Source: Aquibium microcysteis (GTDB taxonomy: Bacteria > Pseudomonadota > Alphaproteobacteria > Rhizobiales > Rhizobiaceae). From it: DNA of 64,000 nucleotides. Below, in pieces: positions 27,926-36,254 of the stretch. Position 1 is the stretch's first letter; each line of letters begins with the position of its first letter. Position numbers and translations under genes: made by a program. Location: NCBI RefSeq assembly GCF_014495845.1, contig NZ_CP061080.1:4454001-4518000 (forward strand), read 5' to 3'. The notes under the pieces are model-generated. The model searched no databases, had not been told where the DNA came from, and worked only from the letters and a program-made list of their open reading frames with translations.

Positions 27926-28834
27926 TCAGCCGCCCGGCGCGTCAGGGCTGTCGCCGACGACGACCTCGCCCCACTCTTCGAACACCTTGATCATGGTGGA
28001 GTAGTCGGATTCCGCCCCCAGTTTCGAGGCGATGTGGTTGAACACGCCTGAGACGGTGGTGCCGATCGCGGCCGGCATGCGCATGTCGTGTGCGAGTTCA
28101 AGATAGAGGTCGATGTCCTTCAGACCGATCGCCAGCGGCCCGCCATAGCTGAAGCTCCGCGGCAGGATCGACTTCGGAAACTTGTCCATGGTGGCGGAAT
28201 TCCGCCCCGTGCTCACGTTGATGACATCGATCATCGTGCGGGCGTCGAGGCCGGCCTTGACGCCCATCGAAACCGCCTCGCAAGTCGCGACCATGGCGGT
28301 GATGGACAGGATGTTGTTCACCAGCTTGCAGACCTGCGCCATGCCCGGCTCCGGCCCGATGACGAAGATGTTGGAGGCGACCGCCGCCAGAGCCGGCCGC
28401 GCAGCCTCGATGCTTTCCGCCGAGCCCGAGACGATCGCCGTGAGCAGGCCTTCCACCGCCCCGCGCGGCCCGCCGCTCACGGGCGCGTCGAGGAAGCCGA
28501 TACCTGCGGCCGCCATCGATCCGCCGATCTGGGTGACGGCGTCGCGTCCGAGCGTCGACATCTCGACATAGGTCGTGATCCGGTCGCCGTGAACGACGCC
28601 GTCGTCGCCGAAGGCGGTATCGAAGCTCGCCTTCTTGCCGGGCAGGCAGGCGAGGACGAGTTCGGCGTCATCGGCCACGGCGCGGGGATGCGCCGCGATC
28701 TGGCCGCCGGCCGCCTCCAGCCGTCGCATCGCGTCCGCGGAGGTGTCGAAGCCGACCACCTCGTGACCGCTCCCGATCATCCGGACCGCCATCGCGCCAC
28801 CCATGTGGCCGAGACCGATCATCCCGATTTTCAT
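27926..28834 (-). CDS. Beta-hydroxyacid dehydrogenase (3-hydroxyisobutyrate dehydrogenase family)
   Basis: 302 residues. An N-terminal Rossmann motif GLGHMGGAMA, substrate segment DAPVSGGPRGA and the catalytic Lys region (KLVNNI, then GLKDIDLYLE). The family oxidises or reduces beta-hydroxyacids such as 3-hydroxyisobutyrate or tartronate semialdehyde. The start overlaps the stop of the decarboxylase homologue upstream (ATGA), so the two are coupled and probably act on consecutive steps. Cofactor and substrate cannot be read from sequence. Confidence 0.88.
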   Translation of the reverse strand: MKIGMIGLGHMGGAMAVRMIGSGHEVVGFDTSADAMRRLEAAGGQIAAHPRAVADDAELVLACLPGKKASFDTAFGDDGVVHGDRITTYVEMSTLGRDAVTQIGGSMAAAGIGFLDAPVSGGPRGAVEGLLTAIVSGSAESIEAARPALAAVASNIFVIGPEPGMAQVCKLVNNILSITAMVATCEAVSMGVKAGLDARTMIDVINVSTGRNSATMDKFPKSILPRSFSYGGPLAIGLKDIDLYLELAHDMRMPAAIGTTVSGVFNHIASKLGAESDYSTMIKVFEEWGEVVVGDSPDAPGG

Positions 28835-29556
28835 GTCCGTTCCTTCCTTGGAAATTCCGTCTGGTAGAGACGGCCGAAACCCGGTGCGTGGCCGGGCCGG
28901 CCGGTCAGCCGAAGCGCGGCCCAGGCACCGACCATGGCGCTCGACAGGACCGGCAGGTCGAATTCGGCTTCCAGCACCGGACTGACGGTGTGAGTGGAGA
29001 GCCCGGCGCAGGAAATCACGAGCGCATCGGCGCGCGGGGCCTGGTCCCGAACCCGGCGCGCGAGGGCCGCGATTTGTTCGGGACCGGCCTGTTCGGCAGC
29101 TGAGAGCGAGACGATGTCCAGCCCGTCGATGGCATCGATGAAGAAGCCCTCGGCCGAGAAATAGGACGTGAACAGCGCATTCACGTCGTGCGTATAGGCC
29201 GTCGCGACCGCGAGGCGGCGCGCCGACACGATCGTCAGCGCATCGACGAGGGCGCTGGTCAGCGTCCTGCAGGGGAGACCGCTCGCCTGCGTCATCCTGT
29301 GCTCGAGTTCGGCGTTGAAGGCTGGACCGCGGAAGAAACTCAGCGACGTGCCGAACAGCAGGACGGCTTCGGCCCCACGGCGTGCGAGCGAAGCGCAGGC
29401 GGTTTCCAGCCGGGCGACCGCCTCGGCATAGCCGGCCTCGGACATGCCGGACACGCCCAGGCCCTCGACCAGGAAATCGACGTCGGGAAACATCGCCGCC
29501 CCGTCCGGAGGAACGCGTCCCCGCTCCGGCGGAACGACGAGCCCGACTCGCGCCAT
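28831..29556 (-). CDS. Arylmalonate decarboxylase / Asp-Glu racemase family protein
   Basis: 241 residues from the ATG at 29556 (GGGAG ribosome site); an in-frame TTG nine bases up is less likely. It resembles Bordetella arylmalonate decarboxylase along its full length (240 residues). By my recollection of that enzyme, Thr75, Ser76, Tyr126 and Cys188 form the active site; here Thr70, Ser71, Tyr121 and Cys183 sit at a constant offset of five (GTSLSFFRG, TAYTHDV, ISCAGLS). A single active-site Cys rather than two argues for a decarboxylase rather than a racemase. It pairs with the dehydrogenase at 27926. The true substrate is unknown. Confidence 0.8.
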   Translation of the reverse strand: MARVGLVVPPERGRVPPDGAAMFPDVDFLVEGLGVSGMSEAGYAEAVARLETACASLARRGAEAVLLFGTSLSFFRGPAFNAELEHRMTQASGLPCRTLTSALVDALTIVSARRLAVATAYTHDVNALFTSYFSAEGFFIDAIDGLDIVSLSAAEQAGPEQIAALARRVRDQAPRADALVISCAGLSTHTVSPVLEAEFDLPVLSSAMVGAWAALRLTGRPGHAPGFGRLYQTEFPRKERT

Positions 29557-29592
29557 GTCTCCCAAGTCGGCCCCTCCATGTCCCGAGAATTA

Positions 29593-29606
29593 TTTAATAT
29601 GATAAA
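29593..29606 (+). promoter_or_regulatory. Putative MarR-regulon operator, site 3 (divergent decarboxylase and TRAP genes)
   Basis: TTTAATATGATAAA in an AT-rich patch 37 bases before the decarboxylase start and about 105 before the TRAP small permease. It could control both directions. Confidence 0.55.
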
Positions 29607-29711
29607 CATTGACAGCCTCCGTTGCCAGCCCCTACCCTCGCCTTCATCCGTGAAGCCGGGGCGAATTTCGGCGGCTTGGGGGCAGGAAGCACACGGGTCC
29701 GGGAGGTGGCG

Positions 29712-30188
29712 ATGAGCCTGGTGACGCGCGTCGTCGATCTGATATCGGGATTCCTGCTGGCCTTGATCGCTCTCACCACTTTCGGTGAAGCGACGCTCCG
29801 CTATCTTTTCGCGATCCAGATTCCCGATGCCTATACCCTTTCGGGCTACGCCCAGGCGATCGCCATCTTCTGGGGAATCTGCAGCGCGACCTACGCCGGA
29901 CGGCACATCACCGTGGATCTCCTGTGGGAGTATCTGGGCCGGAACGGCCGTCGCCTGCTCGATCTCGTCGCGACGCTGTTCAGCGCCCTGTTCCTCGGGG
30001 CGATGACCTGGATGCTGTTCGCCAAGGTGCATCGCGCGCACGGCAGTTTCGAGATCACCAGCGTTCTTCACTGGCCGATCTGGCCCTTCATCGCGGCGGC
30101 CGCGGCCGGCATCGCCGCCGCCTTCTTCTTTGCAGTCCTGCGCCTGGCGAAGATCGCCCGCGGCGGCACCGGTGAGATCCATGACTGA
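29712..30188 (+). CDS. dctQ: TRAP transporter small permease (DctQ)
   Basis: 158 residues from the ATG at 29712 (GGGAGGTGGCG upstream). Four membrane segments and the DctQ pattern FGEATLRYLF ... ITVDLLWE. It is the small inner-membrane subunit of a tripartite ATP-independent transporter for carboxylates. The stop overlaps the dctM start by eight bases. Confidence 0.9.
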   Translation: MSLVTRVVDLISGFLLALIALTTFGEATLRYLFAIQIPDAYTLSGYAQAIAIFWGICSATYAGRHITVDLLWEYLGRNGRRLLDLVATLFSALFLGAMTWMLFAKVHRAHGSFEITSVLHWPIWPFIAAAAAGIAAAFFFAVLRLAKIARGGTGEIHD

Positions 30189-31482
30189 TACGCTCATCGC
30201 CATCGGCGGATTCGTGGGTCTCTTCGTCCTGATCATCCTCAGGGTCCCGATCGGATTCGCGATGGGCATCGCGGGTGTGGCGGGTTTCGCCGCCGTCAGC
30301 GGCTGGAAGCCCGGTCTCAACCTGCTGATGAACTCGCCGCTCCGAACCGCTTCGGACTACACGCTGAGCGTCATCCCGATGTTCGTCCTGATGGGCGTCT
30401 TCGCCAGCGCCTCGGGCATGAGCCGCGAACTGTTTCGCGCCAACCGCGCATGGTTCGGTCACCTGCGCGGCGGGACGGCCATCTCCACCATCCTCGCCTG
30501 CGGCGGGTTCGCGGCCATCAACGGTTCGTCCGTCGCGACCGCGGCCACCATGACGACCGTCGCTTTGCCGGAGATGCGCAAGGCCGGCATGGAACCCGGG
30601 CTTGCGGCGGGCACGATTGCCGCGGGCGGCACGCTGGGGATCATGATCCCGCCGTCCGTCACGATGCTGATCTACGGGATCCTTACCGAGCAGGACATCG
30701 CCAAGCTGTTCATGGCCGGCGTGATCCCGGGCCTTCTCGGCATTCTTCTCTACATCGCCGTCGTGCGCATCATCGTGGCAAGGAGGCCCGAGCTCTGCCC
30801 CGTCGGCGAACGCATGGGGAGACGCGAACGGTGGAGCTCACTGCGCGACATCTGGGCAACCCTTCTGCTCTTCGCCGTCATCATCGGATCGATCTATGGC
30901 GGCTTCGTAACGGTGACTGAAGCAGCCGGCATCGGCGCGACCGGAGCCTTCGCGATCGGCGTGCTGCGCGGGCGCCTGAATGCGGCGCTGGTCGTGGAGT
31001 GCCTGGTGGAAGCGCTTCGCACCACCGCGTCCATCTTCGTCATCGCCATCGGCGCCTATCTCTTCGGGTACTTCCTCACCGTCACGCAGACGGCCCAGGC
31101 GCTGGCCGAAATGCTGGTGGAACTGCCGATCGGTCCCTATGGCACGCTGGCGATCATTCTGCTGGTCTACATTCTCCTCGGCGCCGTGATGGACGAACTG
31201 GCCATCATCCTGCTCACCGTGCCGATCATCTTTCCCGTGATCGTCGCGCTCGGCTTCGACCCGATCTGGTTCGGCGTGATCATCGTCATGACCGTGACGC
31301 TCGGCCTGATCACGCCTCCCGTCGGCATGAACGTCTTCGTCATCAACTCGATCGCCCGGGATGTGTCGCTGACGACCATCTTCCGCGGCGTGGCGCCGTT
31401 CATTGCGGTGGACATCCTGCGTCTGGTGGTCCTGTGCGCTGTGCCCTGGCTGTCGCTCGTGATCCCGAACTCGATGAACTGA
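30181..31482 (+). CDS. dctM: TRAP transporter large permease (DctM)
   Basis: 433 residues with about 12 membrane segments. DctM hallmarks are IPMFVLMGVFAS, the GTLGIMIPPSVTMLIYG motif and LITPPVGMNVFVIN. It is the sodium-coupled channel subunit working with DctQ and, presumably, the DctP protein at 32888, which is placed in a separate unit on the other strand. The ATG is inside the dctQ end. Confidence 0.93.
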   Translation: MTDTLIAIGGFVGLFVLIILRVPIGFAMGIAGVAGFAAVSGWKPGLNLLMNSPLRTASDYTLSVIPMFVLMGVFASASGMSRELFRANRAWFGHLRGGTAISTILACGGFAAINGSSVATAATMTTVALPEMRKAGMEPGLAAGTIAAGGTLGIMIPPSVTMLIYGILTEQDIAKLFMAGVIPGLLGILLYIAVVRIIVARRPELCPVGERMGRRERWSSLRDIWATLLLFAVIIGSIYGGFVTVTEAAGIGATGAFAIGVLRGRLNAALVVECLVEALRTTASIFVIAIGAYLFGYFLTVTQTAQALAEMLVELPIGPYGTLAIILLVYILLGAVMDELAIILLTVPIIFPVIVALGFDPIWFGVIIVMTVTLGLITPPVGMNVFVINSIARDVSLTTIFRGVAPFIAVDILRLVVLCAVPWLSLVIPNSMN

Positions 31483-31545
31483 CCAGCGGGACCGCCGCAC
31501 CGGATTCGCCGCAGCCGGCCATCGCCGGGGGCGCGGCGACGACGT

Positions 31546-32349
31546 TCAGATAACGCCGCCAGCCGGACGTGGACGAACCGATGCGAAGTCCGGCGCTTCG
31601 CGTGCCAGGAAAGCACGCAGGCCCTCCCGGCTCTCCGGCGAGTGGCCGAGCGCGATCGCGTGGTCGAGCGCGGCATCGAGGGCTTCATCTTCAGCGAGCA
31701 GCAGGCCATCGCGCAGCGACTGCTTGATCATCGCCACCGCATCGCGAGGACCACGCGCAAAGCTGCGCGCGAGATCGAGAGCCTCGTCTTCGGCAGGTAT
31801 GGAGGTCGCCAGTCGGTTGACGAAGTTCCAGCGATGCGCGGTCGCCGCGTCGATTTCCTGCCCTGTCAGCATCATTTCGAGGGCGCGGACGTAGCCGATG
31901 CGGCGCGGAATCCAGACCGTCCCGCCAATGCCGGGAAAGACCCCGAGCCTGACCTCGGGTAGACAGAAGCGCGCCTTCTGCCCGGCGATGACGATGTCGC
32001 AGGCCGCTGCCAGTTCCATGCCGCCGCCGAAGGCGATGCCGTCGATCGCCGCGATGGTGGGGATCGGAAGCCCGGCCAGCGCGCGCAAGGCGCGGCTCTC
32101 GACGCGCAGCATCGACGCCGGACCTTCCGGCGTATCCTGAAGGCGCGCCAGTTCGCGGATGTCGGAGCCGGCGCAGAACGTGCCTCCGGCGGTGCCGGTC
32201 ACGAGCACGGCGCCGATCCCGGCCGGGATGCCGGCGAGGATCGCAATCAGCTGCTCCGCCATCGCCGATGTCAGCGCGTTGGCGCTGCCGTTGACGAGGC
32301 GCAGGAGGAGAACGCCATCCTGCTCGATGGTCGACCTGATTTCACCCAT
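31546..32349 (-). CDS. Enoyl-CoA hydratase/isomerase (crotonase family)
   Basis: 267 residues. Crotonase fold: AGSDIRELAR for the oxyanion hole, FGGGMELAAACD with the first Glu and EVRLGVFPGIGG with the second. Catalytic residues look intact. Last gene of the dctP - NTF2-like - crotonase unit, four bases behind the NTF2-like stop. Could hydrate, isomerise or cleave a CoA ester; the reaction is not decidable. Confidence 0.88.
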   Translation of the reverse strand: MGEIRSTIEQDGVLLLRLVNGSANALTSAMAEQLIAILAGIPAGIGAVLVTGTAGGTFCAGSDIRELARLQDTPEGPASMLRVESRALRALAGLPIPTIAAIDGIAFGGGMELAAACDIVIAGQKARFCLPEVRLGVFPGIGGTVWIPRRIGYVRALEMMLTGQEIDAATAHRWNFVNRLATSIPAEDEALDLARSFARGPRDAVAMIKQSLRDGLLLAEDEALDAALDHAIALGHSPESREGLRAFLAREAPDFASVRPRPAGGVI

Positions 32350-32353
32350 CCGG

Positions 32354-32803
32354 TCAGGAGAGGCCCGTGCCGTCGGGCGCCCACGGGCAGTCGACGTCGC
32401 GCCAGTAGTGGACGCGACGCTCGCAGAACAGGAAGCTGGTCTCGGTCCGGCGGAAGTTGTCGGTCGAATAGCCGATCACCTCGAAGATCTTCCTGGCGGC
32501 CTCGGCATGCCACTTCGTCACGGTCCAGTAGGATTGGGTCTGGTAGCCCCATTCGGTGGGCGTGAGGCGAAGATTGTCGATGTGATGCTGGCGGCCGCGA
32601 AAGACCGGATTGGCCATCAATGCGCGGAAGTAGCCCTCGAAAGCCGCGCGTCCCGCGTAGACGTTGCCCGAGGTGTCCTGAAAGATCGCGTCGTCCGTGA
32701 ACAACGCGGAAAGCCTGTCGATGTCGGCGGTGTCGAGCGCCCAGACATAGTCGGCGATCAGGCTCTGGATCCTGGGGTAGTCGGCCCAGTTCGCATCTGT
32801 CAT
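32354..32803 (-). CDS. NTF2-like (SnoaL-type) protein
   Basis: 149 residues from the ATG at 32803; a GTG six bases upstream is possible. The single alpha+beta barrel domain has the pattern IQSLIADYVWALDTADIDRL followed by LFTDDAIF, as in SnoaL-like and ring-hydroxylating-dioxygenase small-subunit-like proteins. Members act as lyases, isomerases or subunits. It sits between the TRAP binding protein and a crotonase, so a role in the same catabolic route is likely; function otherwise unknown. Confidence 0.75.
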   Translation of the reverse strand: MTDANWADYPRIQSLIADYVWALDTADIDRLSALFTDDAIFQDTSGNVYAGRAAFEGYFRALMANPVFRGRQHHIDNLRLTPTEWGYQTQSYWTVTKWHAEAARKIFEVIGYSTDNFRRTETSFLFCERRVHYWRDVDCPWAPDGTGLS

Positions 32804-32844
32804 CGGCACGGTGGCTGTTCCTTGCGTTGAAAAGCAGATGAGGG

Positions 32845-32880
32845 AGGCCGCCGTCGCCCGGAAGCGGTCGACGGCGGCCT
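32845..32880 (-). terminator. Strong hairpin between dctP and the NTF2-like gene
   Basis: A perfect 12-bp inverted repeat (AGGCCGCCGTCG and its complement, 12-base loop) eight bases behind the dctP stop. There is no immediate T-run, so it is more likely a partial terminator or mRNA-stabilising hairpin that keeps the binding protein highly expressed. Confidence 0.6.
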
Positions 32881-32887
32881 TCGGTTC

Positions 32888-33898
32888 TCAGTAGCGGGCG
32901 TCGTTGGCGTCGAGCCGCTCGAACAGTTCGGCCTGCACCTGCTTGGCATTGATGCCGTAGCGATCACCGGCGGTCTTCAGCACGTCGCCGACGAGGGGCG
33001 CGGCGGCTGCCTTCCACTTGGCGAATTCGTCTTCCGTAAGGGAATAGACGGTGTGTCCCTCGAGGCCCTTGAGCCGTTCGAGCGCGGCCATTTCGCCGTT
33101 CGCCCATCCCTGGTTCACCTTCGCCGACCACTCCGGCGTGCAATGGGCGTCGATGACGGCCTTCTGGCTATCCGTGAGGCCGGCATAGAAATCCTTGTTG
33201 ATCACCTGCGCCTGCGCGGTGATGTAGAAGGGCTCGCCCATATGGTACTTGAGCGCGCTCTCGGCCTTGATGACGAAGATGTCCGGCGGCCAGGTGACGC
33301 CGTCGACGACGCCGCGCTCGGCGAGTTCGCGGATCTCGGGAAGCGCCGCCTGCACCGTGTTGCCGCCCTGCGCGGTGACGAAGGCCGAGGTGACCGGACC
33401 GGCCGGGCGGATGCGGAGGCCGGATAGCTGATCCGGCGTGCGGACCTCCGTCTTCGTCGTGTGCAGCGTGCCCGGATGGTGCATCGTGACGAGGCAGACC
33501 TTCACGTCCGGCATTTCCCGGTCGGCATAGGCTGCGTACCATTCATGCAGCGCCTTGGCGCCATCCGTGCTGTTCTTGAAGGTGAAGGGAAGTTCGATGA
33601 TGCTCCAGATCGGAAACCGGCCGGCGGAATAGCCGGGGGCCACCATGGCCATGTCGACGATGCCGTCCCGGGCCATGTCGTAGTGGTCGCCCGCCTTGCC
33701 GAGCTGCTCGGCCGGGAAGAGCTTCACGGCGACCTCGCCGCCCGACGCCGCCTCGACGTCCTTGCCCCATTCCGTCAGGCCCGCGACGAGCGGATGCATC
33801 GGCGGAATCCACAGCGAGAACTTCATGTCGACCGCATGCGCCGCGCCCGGCCCCGCGAGGATGGTCGCAAGCGTCGCTGAAAGAAACAGTTTCTTCAT
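32888..33898 (-). CDS. dctP: TRAP transporter substrate-binding protein (DctP family)
   Basis: 336 residues from the ATG at 33898 (GGAGGAGACCAA upstream). Signal peptide cut at AHA-VD (residue 22). TRAP binding-protein features include the conserved Arg in LRIRPAGPVTSAFV, which normally salt-bridges a carboxylate ligand, and GVVDGVTWPP. The ligand is therefore likely an organic acid. It should serve DctQM at 29712-31482. A putative MarR operator is 44 bases upstream. Confidence 0.92.
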   Translation of the reverse strand: MKKLFLSATLATILAGPGAAHAVDMKFSLWIPPMHPLVAGLTEWGKDVEAASGGEVAVKLFPAEQLGKAGDHYDMARDGIVDMAMVAPGYSAGRFPIWSIIELPFTFKNSTDGAKALHEWYAAYADREMPDVKVCLVTMHHPGTLHTTKTEVRTPDQLSGLRIRPAGPVTSAFVTAQGGNTVQAALPEIRELAERGVVDGVTWPPDIFVIKAESALKYHMGEPFYITAQAQVINKDFYAGLTDSQKAVIDAHCTPEWSAKVNQGWANGEMAALERLKGLEGHTVYSLTEDEFAKWKAAAAPLVGDVLKTAGDRYGINAKQVQAELFERLDANDARY

Positions 33899-33941
33899 TT
33901 GGTCTCCTCCCAGAACGCGTCGAGGAATTCGACGCAAATTC

Positions 33942-33955
33942 TATAACAAATTAAA
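33942..33955 (-). promoter_or_regulatory. Putative MarR-regulon operator, site 4 (upstream of dctP)
   Basis: On the minus strand TTTAATTTGTTATA, close to the shared TTTAANNTGTTAAT pattern, 44 bases before dctP and inside the AT-rich run 33936-33956. Confidence 0.55.
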
Positions 33956-34032
33956 CATCTCGCGTCGCTTTTGTCCAGTTGCAGCCCTCGCATGCCGCGC
34001 CGGCGGCGACGATCGGGATCGGCTGGTCCCGG

Positions 34033-34503
34033 CTACAGGACCGCGAAATAATCGAAGACGGAGTGATCCGCGTGGCGCTCGGCGCGCCCGATGATGACCG
34101 TTCGGGTGAGCCAGTCATGGGGACCGCGCGGCGTGTCGAAAGTGGGCGAGAGCCGCATGTAGTAGTCGTCGGGACCCACGGGTTCGAGCGCTTCCATCTT
34201 GCGGGCCGTCTCCGGCGGTGCGTGGCGATAGCCATTGTTGCGCATGTAGATCTGGGTGCCGTCGTCGGCCTCGAGCATGTAGTGGGCGGTGAAGGCCACC
34301 GTGTCGTCCGGCCGGTAGAGCGCCCAGTCTCCGCCCGAGTTCGGAACCACGCGGCCGTTGAGACGAGGTCCCTCGATCTCGCCGCCGGCCGCGGCGACGA
34401 AGCCGCGAATGCCGCCGGACGGGAGTTCACCGATCTTCTGGCGCATGCCGAGCTTCAGACGGATCCGGAAGACGAATTCGAGCCTCGGGGGATTGATGTT
34501 CAT
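34033..34503 (-). CDS. DUF3237-family protein
   Basis: 156 residues from the ATG at 34503, which overlaps the CoA-ligase stop (ATGA); the frame is open much further up inside the ligase gene, which is only antiframe. It contains GGDWALYRPDDTVAFTAHY and DDGTQIYMRNNGYR, typical of DUF3237 beta-barrel proteins often found in catabolic operons. No biochemical role is known to me. Co-transcription with the CoA ligase suggests it acts on the same compound or its CoA ester. Confidence 0.8.
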   Translation of the reverse strand: MNINPPRLEFVFRIRLKLGMRQKIGELPSGGIRGFVAAAGGEIEGPRLNGRVVPNSGGDWALYRPDDTVAFTAHYMLEADDGTQIYMRNNGYRHAPPETARKMEALEPVGPDDYYMRLSPTFDTPRGPHDWLTRTVIIGRAERHADHSVFDYFAVL

Positions 34504-36071
34504 GCGCTTTCTCCTGGAACCGAGGATGCGGCCGTCCGGGCGACGTGCTCCTCGCGCAGCTGTTTCTTGGAAATCTTGCCGGCGCCGGTGAGGGGAAGGC
34601 TGTCGCGGAACTCGACCGTCCGCGGGCTCTTGTAGCGCGCGATCCGGTCCTTGCAGAAGCCTATGATCGCTTCCGGCTCCAGCGCGGCGCCGACTTGCGG
34701 CACCACGACGGCATGAACCGTCTCGCCCCAGAACGGATCCGGCACCCCGATCACGGCGACCTGCTTCACACCCTCCATCAGGCCGATGACGTTCTCGACC
34801 TCGAGGGAATAGACGTTCTCGCCGCCCGTGATGATCATGTCCTTGATGCGGTCGACGATGTAGAAGAATCCCTCGTCGTCGACATAGGCGGCGTCGCCCG
34901 TGTGCATCCAGCCGTCCCGCAGCGCCTTGGCGGTCTCCTCGGGAAGGTTCCAGTATTCCTTCATGACCATGGGGCCACGGACGACCAGTTCGCCGACCTC
35001 CCCGGGCGGGCACGCGCTGCCGTCGGGCGCGACGATGCGGGCTTCCTCGTTGTAGACGGGCATGCCGCAGGAGCGCATGCGGTGGCCGGCCGTTCTCGGA
35101 TCGCGCCATTCGAACGGCATCAGCATGCCGAGCGGCGAAATTTCGGTCATGCCCCAGCCGTGCAGGAAGAGGAGGTCGGGCCAGAGCCGGATCGCCCGGG
35201 CGAGCGTCGCATCCGGCATGGGCGCGGCGCCGAACTGGATCTGACGCAGCGACGAACAGTCGAAGCGCTCCTTTTCGGCAAGGTTCACCAGCATCTCGAT
35301 CATGGTGGGCACCAGACAGATGTGCGTGACCCCGTGGGCCTGGATGAGCTCCAGGCACTGGCGCGCGTCGAAACGGGGCATGAAGACATGGGTGCCGCCG
35401 GCCATCGTCAGCGAATAGGTCGACATGCCGTCGGTGAGGTGGAACATCGGCGCGGCGTGCAGATAGACGCTCTCCCGCCCATAGCCGATGAGCGCCACCG
35501 CGTTCAGGGCATTGGTCGAAAGATTGTCATGCGTCAGCACGACGCCCTTCGAGCGGCCGGAACTCCCGCCGGTGTAGAAGATGCCCGCCATCTCGTCCCC
35601 GCCGCGCATCCGGTCGGCGAGCGGCGAGGCTTCGGCCAGCATGGTCTCGTAGTCGATCCACCCGTCTGCGCCAGCGCCCGAAAGCGAAATCACCGCCTTC
35701 ATGCCCGACAGGATGTCGCCGAGCTGCCCGGCGCATTCGTGCTGCGAGTCGTCGACGACGAGCGCGACCGCGCCACTGTCTCTGAGAACATAGGCCACTT
35801 CGGCAGGCGAAAGGCGGGTGTTGATGGGGACCATCGCCGCTCCGGCCCAGGGCAGCGCGAACTCGAGCTCGAAGTAGCGGTCGCTGTTGAGGGCGAGCAA
35901 CGCGACGCGATCGCCCCTGCCGATGCCCAGCGCCGCGATGCCCCCGGCCGCCCGCGCGACGCGCTCCAGCACCTCGGTCCAGCTGCGTCTCCGCTCGCCG
36001 TCGACGGTAGCAAACCCGTTCCTGTTGACGAGCGCGGCGCGCTTGAGCGGCTGCGTGAGATAGGCTGGCAT
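34500..36071 (-). CDS. Acyl-CoA synthetase (adenylate-forming, class I)
   Basis: 523 residues from the ATG at 36071 (GGGAGGAGTCC upstream). AMP-binding P-loop YTGGSSGRSKG at 166-176 (the usual T-SG-T is S-SG-R here), HGWGMTEISPLG, the hinge region YIVDRIKDMIITGGENV and the catalytic C-terminal Lys in GAGKISKKQ. It activates a carboxylic acid as the CoA ester, probably the entry step for what the TRAP or ABC system imports. Operator site 5 lies 113 bases upstream. Confidence 0.93.
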   Translation of the reverse strand: MPAYLTQPLKRAALVNRNGFATVDGERRRSWTEVLERVARAAGGIAALGIGRGDRVALLALNSDRYFELEFALPWAGAAMVPINTRLSPAEVAYVLRDSGAVALVVDDSQHECAGQLGDILSGMKAVISLSGAGADGWIDYETMLAEASPLADRMRGGDEMAGIFYTGGSSGRSKGVVLTHDNLSTNALNAVALIGYGRESVYLHAAPMFHLTDGMSTYSLTMAGGTHVFMPRFDARQCLELIQAHGVTHICLVPTMIEMLVNLAEKERFDCSSLRQIQFGAAPMPDATLARAIRLWPDLLFLHGWGMTEISPLGMLMPFEWRDPRTAGHRMRSCGMPVYNEEARIVAPDGSACPPGEVGELVVRGPMVMKEYWNLPEETAKALRDGWMHTGDAAYVDDEGFFYIVDRIKDMIITGGENVYSLEVENVIGLMEGVKQVAVIGVPDPFWGETVHAVVVPQVGAALEPEAIIGFCKDRIARYKSPRTVEFRDSLPLTGAGKISKKQLREEHVARTAASSVPGESA

Positions 36072-36183
36072 GGACTCCTCCCGTTCCGAGCGTCTGCCGC
36101 CGGCCGCCCCCCCCGCTAGGGAATGGCCGACAGGACGGCGCCGCTCCTCCGCGGGCGCCATCGTCGTCGGACTGGAGTAGATA

Positions 36184-36197
36184 TTAAACAAGTTAAA
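36184..36197 (-). promoter_or_regulatory. Putative MarR-regulon operator, site 5 (upstream of CoA ligase)
   Basis: On the minus strand TTTAACTTGTTTAA, a near-perfect palindrome and the best copy of the shared dyad. It lies between the CoA-ligase start and the end of the MarR gene. Confidence 0.65.
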
Positions 36198-36254
36198 TAA
36201 ACAAGGTCAACCGCCGTGCCGCGAGATTGCGTCGGACGGGCGCCCGCGAAGACG

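Noticed and set aside
28831..29556. Plain aspartate/glutamate racemase identity
   Set aside because: Only the C-terminal active-site Cys is present; the N-terminal position is Gly-Thr-Ser as in arylmalonate decarboxylase.
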